Shown here: positions 1 through 5,724 of the stretch, one piece after another | Layout: every line of letters begins with the position of its first letter | Position numbering within the stretch: the first letter of the stretch is position 1 | Source of the DNA: Pseudomonadota bacterium | GTDB lineage: Bacteria; Myxococcota_A; Polyangia; Polyangiales; Ga0077539 | DNA: 7,245 bases | Assembly (NCBI GenBank): GCA_023428035.1 | Contig: JAEYZO010000195.1 | Span: 1 to 7,245 of the forward strand | Direction of reading: 5' to 3' | Notes under the pieces: generated by a model | Told to the model about the DNA's origin: nothing | Seen by the model: the letters and a program-made list of their open reading frames with translations, nothing else | Databases searched by the model: none | Position numbers and translations under genes: made by a program

Positions 1-1
1 C

Positions 2-1459
2 CCCCTCGAGTCGCCCTACACCAACCACGACCTCGACCCCACCCGCGTCGCCGACCGCAAGTGGTCGACCCGAGACATCGCCGCCCTCTGGGTCTCGATG
101 TCGGCCTGCGTGCCCACATACATGCTCGCGTCGTCCCTCATCTCGGGCGGGATGAGCTGGTGGCAGGCCGTGCTCACCATCTTCCTCGGCAACGTCATCG
201 TGCTCCTGCCGATGGTGCTCAACGCCCACGCCGGCACCAAGTACGGAATCCCCTTCCCGGTGTACTGCCGCGCCTCCTTCGGGGTGATGGGCGCGAACGT
301 CCCGGCCATCCTCCGCGCCCTCGTCGCCTGCGGGTGGTTCGGCATTCAGGCGTGGATCGGCGGCGCCGCCATCTACAAGATCCTCGTCGTCTTCTTCCCC
401 GCGCTCGCCCGCGCCGCGAACCTCCCCCTCCTCGGCATCAACGCCCCGCAGCTCGCGACCTTCCTCTTCTTCTGGGGGCTAAACGTCTACGTCATCAAGC
501 GCGGCATCGAGTCGATCCGCATCCTCCTCAACATCAAGGCCCCGCTCTTGATCCTCCTCGGGCTCGCGCTCCTCGCGTGGGCCTACCAGCGCGCGGGGGG
601 CTTCGGCGCGATGCTCTCTCGCCCGTCTGCCTTCGGCCCTGGGGGCGCCCGCGACGGACAGTTCTGGGCCTTCTTCTTCCCCGCCCTCACCGGCAACGTC
701 GGCTTCTGGGCGACGCTCTCGCTCAACATCCCCGACTTCTCCCGCTACGCCTACTCGCAGCGCGATCAGGTGGCCGGGCAGGCCCTCGGGCTCCCCACCA
801 CCATGGGCCTCTACTCCTTCATCGGCGTCGCGGTGACCTCGGCCACGGTGGTCATCTACGGCGAGGCCGTGTGGGACCCGGTGGACCTCGTCACGCGCTT
901 TCAGAACCCCGTGGTGCTGGTGATCGCACTCGCGTCGCTCTGCCTCGCGACCCTCGCCACGAACATCGCCGCGAACGTGGTCAGCCCCGCCAACGACTTC
1001 GCCAACCTCTCGCCGAAGCACATCGACTTCCGCCGCGGGGGCTACATCACCGCGCTCATCGGCATGGCCATCATGCCGTGGAAGCTCGTCGCCGACCCCA
1101 CGGGCTACATCTTCACCTGGCTCGTGGGCTACTCCGCGCTCCTGGGCTCCATCGGCGGGGTGCTCATCGCCGACTACTTCGTCGTTCGCCGCACGCGCCT
1201 CGACCTCCCCGGTCTCTACAAGGCCGACGGCCCCTACTGGTTCAGGTCAGGCTGGAACCCCGCGGCCTTCGTCGCCCTCGTCGCGGGCATCGCGCCGAAC
1301 CTGCCGGGCTTCTTCGGCACGGTCCACTGGGCCACGGTGTCGCCCTTCTGGATGAACCTCTACCACTACGCGTGGTTCGTCGGCTTCGGCATCTCCTTCG
1401 CGGTGTACCTCGCCGCCATGAAGCTCCAGGGCGAGCCCGCGCCGTCTCCCGCTTCGTAG
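2..1459 (+). CDS. NCS1-family nucleobase/allantoin-type permease (5' partial)
   Basis: Inner-membrane secondary transporter of the nucleobase:cation symporter-1 (NCS1) family, which imports purines, pyrimidines, allantoin or hydantoins. The frame is open from position 2 without an upstream stop, so the ATG at 98 is internal; 485 residues are visible against about 490 usual for PucI-type members, so only a few are missing. Visible residues 7-14 (TNHDLDPT) and the following KWSTRDIAALW are the typical cytosolic lead-in to TM1, followed by about twelve hydrophobic segments. The WFGIQAW motif gives Trp112 and Gln116, matching Mhp1 Trp117 and Gln121. Trp236 matches Mhp1 Trp220, and Asn325 in ATNIAANVVSP matches Mhp1 Asn318; all line the known substrate site. 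The Mhp1 sodium-site Ser312 position is Ala here, so the coupling ion is uncertain. The stretch IADYFVVRRTRLDLPGLY is a family signature. Overall it looks closer to PucI/allantoin permeases than to cytosine permease CodB. Substrate is not decided. Confidence 0.93.
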   Translation, partial: PLESPYTNHDLDPTRVADRKWSTRDIAALWVSMSACVPTYMLASSLISGGMSWWQAVLTIFLGNVIVLLPMVLNAHAGTKYGIPFPVYCRASFGVMGANVPAILRALVACGWFGIQAWIGGAAIYKILVVFFPALARAANLPLLGINAPQLATFLFFWGLNVYVIKRGIESIRILLNIKAPLLILLGLALLAWAYQRAGGFGAMLSRPSAFGPGGARDGQFWAFFFPALTGNVGFWATLSLNIPDFSRYAYSQRDQVAGQALGLPTTMGLYSFIGVAVTSATVVIYGEAVWDPVDLVTRFQNPVVLVIALASLCLATLATNIAANVVSPANDFANLSPKHIDFRRGGYITALIGMAIMPWKLVADPTGYIFTWLVGYSALLGSIGGVLIADYFVVRRTRLDLPGLYKADGPYWFRSGWNPAAFVALVAGIAPNLPGFFGTVHWATVSPFWMNLYHYAWFVGFGISFAVYLAAMKLQGEPAPSPAS

Positions 1460-1470
1460 CCCGCGGGCCG

Positions 1471-1490
1471 CGCCCACCCGAGCCTGGGCG
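1471..1490 (+). terminator. Weak hairpin downstream of the permease
   Basis: Arms CGCCCA (1471-1476) and TGGGCG (1485-1490) can pair around an 8-base loop, 12 bases after the permease stop. There is no T-run after it, so it is at best a weak or factor-assisted terminator. Short GC stems arise by chance in DNA of this composition. The rest of the 106-base gap to the catalase holds a 12-base palindrome (CGGCGCGCGCCG, 1528-1539) of unknown meaning, then the catalase ribosome-binding site. Confidence 0.22.
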
Positions 1491-1565
1491 GCATCGAACG
1501 ACGCCCGCTGCCTCGACGCAGAGGCCGCGGCGCGCGCCGAGGCGCAGGGAGAGGGAGCGAGATCG

Positions 1566-3677
1566 ATGGCAGAGAAGAAGAAGTCGAAGCCCGCGGAGGC
1601 GAAGCCCGCGGAGGCGAAGCCGAGCACGCAGAGGGGTGACGGCGGAGAGACGCACCAGACCGTGGCCGAGGGGGGGCCGACGCTCACCACGGCGCAGGGC
1701 ATCCCGGTCTCCGACGACCAGAACTCGCTGAAGGCGGGGGCGCGGGGGCCGACGCTGCTCGAAGACTTCGTGCTCCGCGAGAAGATCACGCACTTCGACC
1801 ACGAGCGCATCCCCGAGCGCATCGTGCACGCGCGGGGCTCCGGGGCGCACGGGTACTTTCAGCCCACGAAGTCGCTGAAGCACCTCACCCACGCGGCCTT
1901 CCTGCAAGACCCCGCGAAGAAGACCGAGGTGTTCGCGCGCTTCTCGACGGTGGCGGGGGGCGCGGGCTCCGTCGACACGCCCCGAGACGTGCGCGGCTTC
2001 GCGGTGAAGTTCTACACCGAGGAGGGCAACTTCGACCTCGTCGGCAACAACATCCCGGTGTTCTTCATTCAAGACGCGATGAAGTTCCCCGACCTCGTCC
2101 ACTCGGTGAAGATGGAGCCCGACCGGGGCTTTCCGCAGGCCGCGTCGGCGCACGACACCTTCTGGGACTTCATCTCGCTCATGCCCGAGAGCCTGCACAT
2201 GATCATGTGGGCCATGAGCGACCGGACCATCCCGCGCTCGCTGCGCATGATCGAGGGCTTCGGCGTCCACACCTTTCGGATGGTGAACGCCGAGGGCAAG
2301 TCCACCTTCGTGAAGTTCCACTGGCGCCCCACCATCGGCGCGGCCTCGACGCTCTGGGACGAGGCCGTCAAGATCGCCGGCGCCGACCCCGACTTTCACC
2401 GCAGGGACCTCTGGGAGTCCATCGAGCGCGGCGACTACCCCGAGTGGGAGCTGGCCATCCAGTCCTTCGACGAAGAGACCGCGAAGCGCTTCCCCTTCGA
2501 CGTCCTCGACGCCACGAAGATCATCCCTGAAGAAGACATCCCGCTGGAGGTCATCGGCCGGATGGTGCTCGACCGCAACCCCGACAACTTCTTCGCCGAG
2601 ACCGAGCAGGCGGCCTTCCACCCCGGCAACCTCGTCCCCGGCATCGACGTGAGCGACGACCCGCTCCTCCAGGGCCGGCTCTTCTCGTACCTCGACACCC
2701 AGCTTATCCGCCTGGGGGGCCCGAACTTCCACCAGCTCCCCATCAACCGCCCGCGCTGCCCGATGCACAACCTCTTCCGCGACGGCCACATGCAGATGGA
2801 CGTCCCCAAGGGTCGCGTCGCCTACGAGCCCAGCAGCCTCGACCCGAAGGGCCCCCGCGAGCACCCCCAGCGCGGCTACCGCTCCTTCCCCGAGTCGATC
2901 GAGGGCGCGGCGAAGGTCCGCGCGCGGAGCGAGACCTTCAGCGACCACTACAGCCAGGCGCGGATGTTCTTCCGCTCGATGACCGACATCGAGCAGCGAC
3001 ACATGGTGGGCGCGCTGGGCTTCGAGCTCGGCAAGGTCGAGACCGTGGCCATCCGGCAGAAGATGCTCGGCCACCTCGACCTGATCGACCCCGAGCTCGG
3101 CCGCGCCGTCGCCGACGCGCTCGGGATGCAGGGTCAGGCCACCCCCGCGACGCCCGCGCGGGAGCCCATCGACATGAAGCCCTCGCCCGCGCTGAGCATC
3201 GTGGCCAAGGCCCCCGCCACCCTCAAGGGCCGCAAGGTGGGCCTGCTCGTCGCCGACGGCGTCGACGGAGACCTCGTCGAGAAGGTGAAGTCCGCCGTGA
3301 TGAAGGAGGGGGCGCGCGCGGTGGTGGTCGCCCCGAAGGTGGGCGGCGTGAAGACCGCGACGGGCGAGGTGCTGGCGGTCGACCACGCGATCGACGCGGC
3401 CCCGTCGGTGTTCTTCGACGCGGTCGCGGTGCTCGCGTCGAAGGCGGGCGGAGAGGCCCTCGCGAAGAAGGCCCCGGCGGTGAACTTCGTGAGCGACGCC
3501 TTCGCGCACCTCAAGGTGATCGGGCACACCGCCGACGCGAAGCCGCTGCTCGACAAGGGGAACGTGATGCCCGACGAGGGCGTCGTCGACCTGGGTGGCA
3601 AGGGCGTCGACGCGTTCATCAAGGCGGCGAAGGGCCAGCGGGTGTGGGCGCGGGAGCCGAAGCTCGAGATCCACTGA
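1566..3677 (+). CDS. katE: Large-subunit catalase, KatE/HPII type
   Basis: Monofunctional heme catalase converting hydrogen peroxide to water and oxygen; probably a cytoplasmic tetramer. It has 703 residues, against 753 for E. coli HPII and about 500 for small-subunit catalases. The catalase core runs about 30-525. The distal His is His88 (RIVHARGSGAHGYF) and the distal Asn is Asn161 (VGNNIPVFF); the proximal heme ligand is Tyr375 (RLFSYLDTQ). His352 (FHPG) lies 23 residues before it, the same spacing as the HPII His392-Tyr415 covalent pair; HPII His395 is Asn355 here. Residues about 550-703 form the C-terminal flavodoxin/DJ-1-like domain (KGRKVGLLVADGVDGD) that defines the large-subunit clade and has no assigned catalytic role. 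The start is the ATG at 1566, preceded by GAGGGAG (1551-1557) with an 8-base spacer. The first 20 residues are Lys/Ala/Glu/Pro-rich and repetitive. No OxyR or sigma site could be recognised. Confidence 0.97.
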   Translation: MAEKKKSKPAEAKPAEAKPSTQRGDGGETHQTVAEGGPTLTTAQGIPVSDDQNSLKAGARGPTLLEDFVLREKITHFDHERIPERIVHARGSGAHGYFQPTKSLKHLTHAAFLQDPAKKTEVFARFSTVAGGAGSVDTPRDVRGFAVKFYTEEGNFDLVGNNIPVFFIQDAMKFPDLVHSVKMEPDRGFPQAASAHDTFWDFISLMPESLHMIMWAMSDRTIPRSLRMIEGFGVHTFRMVNAEGKSTFVKFHWRPTIGAASTLWDEAVKIAGADPDFHRRDLWESIERGDYPEWELAIQSFDEETAKRFPFDVLDATKIIPEEDIPLEVIGRMVLDRNPDNFFAETEQAAFHPGNLVPGIDVSDDPLLQGRLFSYLDTQLIRLGGPNFHQLPINRPRCPMHNLFRDGHMQMDVPKGRVAYEPSSLDPKGPREHPQRGYRSFPESIEGAAKVRARSETFSDHYSQARMFFRSMTDIEQRHMVGALGFELGKVETVAIRQKMLGHLDLIDPELGRAVADALGMQGQATPATPAREPIDMKPSPALSIVAKAPATLKGRKVGLLVADGVDGDLVEKVKSAVMKEGARAVVVAPKVGGVKTATGEVLAVDHAIDAAPSVFFDAVAVLASKAGGEALAKKAPAVNFVSDAFAHLKVIGHTADAKPLLDKGNVMPDEGVVDLGGKGVDAFIKAAKGQRVWAREPKLEIH
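1587..1619 (+). repeat. Tandem 15-bp repeat in the catalase N-terminus
   Basis: Two perfect copies of a 15-base unit (1587-1601 and 1602-1616), followed by the first codon of a third, encode Lys-Pro-Ala-Glu-Ala twice. The repeat lies in the non-conserved lysine-rich leader before the catalase core, so copy number could vary without touching the active site. Confidence 0.85.
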
Positions 3678-3692
3678 GCGCGATGTTGTGAG

Positions 3693-3739
3693 CCCTCGGT
3701 GGGGGGTGTTAGCCATGAGGCGACACACCTCACCGAGGG
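3693..3739 (+). promoter_or_regulatory. Long hairpin overlapping the lipoprotein ribosome-binding site
   Basis: Two 17-base arms, 3693-3709 and 3723-3739, are inverted repeats around a 13-base loop. Pairing 3693 with 3739 and moving inward gives nine consecutive Watson-Crick pairs, then one G-T (G-U in RNA), two pairs, one G-A mismatch, and four more pairs. The outer right arm contains GAGGG of the Shine-Dalgarno of the gene starting at 3750, so a transcript running in from the catalase would bury that site. It lies 15 bases after the catalase stop and so could also act as a terminator, but no U-run follows (AGATCCTTTC). It may instead be a DNA-level operator. The structure is seen in the sequence; the function is inferred. 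Confidence 0.6.
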
Positions 3740-3741
3740 AG
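3735..3741 (+). promoter_or_regulatory. Shine-Dalgarno fixing the lipoprotein start at 3750
   Basis: GAGGGAG sits 8 bases before the ATG at 3750. The same heptamer with the same 8-base spacer precedes the catalase ATG (1551-1557). This supports 3750 over the upstream in-frame GTG at 3699, which falls inside the left hairpin arm and would put 17 residues ahead of a good lipoprotein signal peptide. Confidence 0.75.
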
Positions 3742-3749
3742 ATCCTTTC

Positions 3750-4742
3750 ATGACGCGCACGCTCCTCTCGCTCGCCGCCGCGGGCCTCTTCGTCGTCGGC
3801 TGCGGCGACGACGCCCCCAGCAACCCCACCCCCGACAGCGGGTCTACCACCGACCTCGGGGCCACCACCGACACCCCCGCGATCACCGACACCGGGAGCG
3901 CCACCGACACCGGGAGCACCACCGACGCGGGCGCGATGGACACCGGCGTCTTCGTCGACGCTGGCCCTGTGGCCGTCCCTCCCCCGCAAGACGCGAGCGC
4001 CGACGCGAGCGCCGACGGGGGCGCCGACGTCACCGCGAGCGACGCGGCGACAGACCCCTGGGCCTGCCTCGGGACGATCACCGCGCCCACCGCCGAGGGC
4101 GCCATGGGCACGATGCGGGTGCGCATCGCGAACTTCCAGTCGAACGCCGCGCTCTCGGGCGTGACCGTGAAGGCCTGCGCCCGCGCGGACGACACCTGCG
4201 CCACGCCGCACTCCACGGCGACGACAGACTCCATGGGCGTCGCGTCGGTCACGTACCCCATGGGCGCGTCGGGCTTCGACGGATACCTCGAGGTCACGGG
4301 CGGGAGCGGCGCCAACGAGGTCACCCCCACGCGCAACTTCTTCCCGCTGCCGCCCTTCAGGACGATGGAGCAGTTCTCGCTGCTGGTGGTGACCCGCGCG
4401 ACCTTCACGCTCCTCTCCGCGGGCTTCAACGCGACGCTCGACGCGACCCACGGCGCCATCGCCTTCATCGCCAACGACTGCGAGGGAGACCGCGCCGCGG
4501 GGATCTCCGCCTCCATCTCGCCCGCCGCGACCGGCGCGCGGCAGTTCTACTTCACCGGCGTGCTCCCGAGCCTCACGGCGACGCAGACCGACGCGACGGG
4601 CGTGGGCGGCTGGCTCGACGTGGGCCCCGGCGCCTACTCCGTCGAAGCGCGCAGGGTGAGCCCCGGCGCGCGCGTGGGCGCCGTGTCGCTCTCGGTGCGC
4701 GGCGGGTACATCACCTCGACGAACCTCACCCCCACGCCGTAG
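3750..4742 (+). CDS. Predicted lipoprotein with repetitive linker and two Ig/prealbumin-like modules
   Basis: A 330-residue predicted lipoprotein of unknown function. The signal peptide is MTRTLLSLAAAGLFVVGC, with a lipobox ending Val-Gly-Cys and lipidated Cys18; Asp20 and Asp21 are close to the lipidated Cys. Residues about 22-103 are a Thr/Asp/Gly/Ala low-complexity linker built from short tandem repeats, probably a flexible spacer. Residues about 106-185 (TMRVRIANFQSN, SGVTVKACARADD, TTDSMGVASVTYP, GFDGYLEV) have the beta-strand and TD-x-x-G pattern of carboxypeptidase-regulatory/prealbumin-like domains. Residues about 230-330 repeat it (AIAFIANDCEGDRAAG, TDATGVGGWLDVGPG). Four mature-part cysteines (106, 143, 150, 244) could form disulfides. 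The domain calls are by pattern only. It lies 72 bases after the catalase, so read-through is possible, and its ribosome-binding site is inside a hairpin. Similar D/T-rich lipoproteins are common in Myxococcota. Confidence 0.85.
   Translation: MTRTLLSLAAAGLFVVGCGDDAPSNPTPDSGSTTDLGATTDTPAITDTGSATDTGSTTDAGAMDTGVFVDAGPVAVPPPQDASADASADGGADVTASDAATDPWACLGTITAPTAEGAMGTMRVRIANFQSNAALSGVTVKACARADDTCATPHSTATTDSMGVASVTYPMGASGFDGYLEVTGGSGANEVTPTRNFFPLPPFRTMEQFSLLVVTRATFTLLSAGFNATLDATHGAIAFIANDCEGDRAAGISASISPAATGARQFYFTGVLPSLTATQTDATGVGGWLDVGPGAYSVEARRVSPGARVGAVSLSVRGGYITSTNLTPTP
3885..3920 (+). repeat. Tandem 18-bp repeat in the lipoprotein linker
   Basis: Two copies of an 18-base unit (3885-3902 and 3903-3920, differing at one base) encode Thr-Asp-Thr-Gly-Ser plus Ala or Thr. 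A degenerate third copy begins at 3921. Related TTD/TDT codons upstream, from 3844, suggest the linker grew by slippage or unequal crossing-over. Confidence 0.85.
3990..4025 (+). repeat. Tandem 12-bp repeat in the lipoprotein linker
   Basis: Three 12-base units (3990-4001, 4002-4013, 4014-4025) encode Asp-Ala-Ser-Ala twice, then Asp-Gly-Gly-Ala. The first two are identical and the third differs at two bases. This is a second, independent repeat family in the same linker. Confidence 0.85.
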
Positions 4743-4776
4743 CCGCCTCGCGGGGTCAGAGCCTCTCACTCAGGCG

Positions 4777-5049
4777 ATGACTCACGCCTTCGGCTACGCG
4801 GCCTCGGTGATCCTCCTCGGCACCATCGCGACGCAGATCCGTCGGCAGTGGCGCGAGGGCAGCACCGAGGGCGTCTCGCCCTGGCTCTTCGTCGGCCAAT
4901 TCGTCGCCTCGGTGGGCTTCACCGTCCACAGCGCGATCATCGGGAGCGCGCTCTTCACCGTGACGAACGCCCTGCTCGCGGTGACCGCGCTCGTGGGGCT
5001 CGCGATCTGGTGGCGCGTGCGCCGCCGCGAGCGCCGTCGAGGCTCGTGA
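4777..5049 (+). CDS. SemiSWEET/PQ-loop three-helix membrane protein
   Basis: A 90-residue protein with three predicted membrane helices (about 4-20, 34-54 and 57-79), the size and layout of a bacterial SemiSWEET, the half-transporter that dimerises to move sugars such as sucrose or glucose across the inner membrane. Family-like features are the helix 1 end ATQIRRQWREGSTEGVSPWLF, which matches the PQ-loop and following S-x-E-G-x-S stretch, and Asn64 in helix 3 (TVTNALLA), at the place of the conserved substrate-site Asn. The usual Pro-Gln is Thr19-Gln20 here. Basic residues after helix 1 (RRQWR) and at the C-terminus (RVRRRERRR) fit a cytosolic loop and tail under the positive-inside rule. The ATG at 4777 is the only plausible start after the in-frame upstream stretch; its Shine-Dalgarno is poor. 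It follows the lipoprotein by 34 bases and overlaps the opposite-strand hydrolase by 95 bases. Substrate is unknown. Confidence 0.82.
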   Translation: MTHAFGYAASVILLGTIATQIRRQWREGSTEGVSPWLFVGQFVASVGFTVHSAIIGSALFTVTNALLAVTALVGLAIWWRVRRRERRRGS

Positions 5050-5674
5050 AGTCTCCGCGGGCCAGGGCGCCGAGGTCGAGCCGCGCCGAGGGCCCCGTGT
5101 CGGCCTTGAGCACCTTCTTCATCTGCGCGAGCGCGTGGCGGTTCTCGTCGGCGGTGTTCGACGCGCAGCAGTCGCGCGGCACCACCACGCGGTAGTCGCG
5201 GAGGTACGCGTTGTTGGCGGTGAAGAGCACGCAGATGTTCCCCGCGAGGCCGGCGATGATGAGGCAGCGCGCGCCGAGGTACTCCAGCAGGATGTCGAGG
5301 CTCGTGCAGTAGAAGGCCGAGTGCTTGGGCTTGAGCACGAAGTAGTCGTCGTCGTCGGGGGCGAGCATCTCGGCGAGGGGCGCGCCGAGCACCCCGTCGT
5401 CGAGGCAGTGGTCGACCACGCCGCGGAAGTCGGACTTCCAGATGCCGAAGTTGTCGTTGGCGTAGACCGTGGGGACGCCGGCCTCCCGCGCGCGGGCCTT
5501 CAGTCGCTTGACCGCGCGGGCCATCTTCAGCGCGTGGGGCAGGGCCTGGCGGCCCTCGGGGAACTCCATGTCGTTGATGACATCCACGAGGAGGAGCACC
5601 ACTCTCGAGCGGTGCGCGACGTTGCCGTGGAGGTCGGCGTTGGGGCTGGGAGCCGCGGCGCGTCGTGAGGCCAT
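4955..5674 (-). CDS. Isochorismatase-superfamily cysteine hydrolase
   Basis: A cytoplasmic alpha/beta cysteine hydrolase of the isochorismatase-like superfamily, whose members cleave amides, ureido compounds or vinyl ethers through a Cys nucleophile. Counting from the ATG at 5674 (239 residues), the Asp-Lys-Cys triad is Asp31 (LLLVDVINDMEF), Lys115 (KPKHSAF) and Cys148 (GLAGNICVLFTANNAY). The stretch YANDNFGIWKSDF stands where nicotinamidases have their metal-binding Asp-x-His motif, which is absent, so nicotinamidase is unlikely. A VNDNFG-type relative is common in bacteria without an assigned substrate. The fold seems to end near residue 200; the last 35 or so residues are Arg/Ala/Ser-rich and are mostly encoded in the overlap with the convergent SemiSWEET gene. 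A GTG at 5692 would add six residues; neither start has a well-placed Shine-Dalgarno. The gene is divergent from the Cys-rich lipoprotein. The exact substrate cannot be read from sequence. Confidence 0.92.
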   Translation of the reverse strand: MASRRAAAPSPNADLHGNVAHRSRVVLLLVDVINDMEFPEGRQALPHALKMARAVKRLKARAREAGVPTVYANDNFGIWKSDFRGVVDHCLDDGVLGAPLAEMLAPDDDDYFVLKPKHSAFYCTSLDILLEYLGARCLIIAGLAGNICVLFTANNAYLRDYRVVVPRDCCASNTADENRHALAQMKKVLKADTGPSARLDLGALARGDFTSLDGARGGARATRSRAPRARSPRAGRSSR

Positions 5675-5724
5675 CGCCTCGGTGCGATGCACGAAGCGCC
5701 CAGGGCGGGTGTATCGTCGCTGGC
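5675..5724. promoter_or_regulatory. Short divergent intergenic region with two small inverted repeats
   Basis: Only 50 bases separate the hydrolase (-) and Cys-rich lipoprotein (+) starts, so both promoters must overlap here or lie inside the neighbouring genes. It contains GTGC-N3-GCAC (5682-5692) and CGCCC-N1-GGGCG (5697-5707). TATCGT at 5712-5717 is a possible minus-10 box for the + gene; from there transcription would begin at or just before the GTG at 5725, giving a nearly leaderless mRNA. All of these are short and could be chance. Confidence 0.3.

Noticed and set aside
1528..1539. Perfect 12-base palindrome CGGCGCGCGCCG before the catalase
   Set aside because: It is made only of C and G in a C/G-rich gap and is likely chance; it has no match to an operator I know.
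61..1731. A 556-codon plus-strand frame spanning the permease and the start of the catalase
   Set aside because: The product is Arg/His/Pro-rich low complexity; the real NCS1 permease and catalase frames explain the same DNA.
3699..3749. Upstream GTG start for the first lipoprotein
   Set aside because: It lies inside the hairpin arm, lacks a Shine-Dalgarno, and would put a polar 17-residue extension ahead of a well-formed lipoprotein signal.
1242..4769. A 1175-codon open frame on the minus strand, antisense to the permease end, the catalase and the first lipoprotein
   Set aside because: Its translation is Arg/Gly/Ala/His/Val-rich with no recognisable domain. In DNA this GC-rich, stop codons are rare in the antisense frame opposite strongly biased genes, so this is a shadow.
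2..5674. A purine or pyrimidine catabolic operon joining the NCS1 permease and the cysteine hydrolase
   Set aside because: The two genes are over 3 kb apart, on opposite strands, with unrelated genes between, and no other catabolic enzyme is visible.
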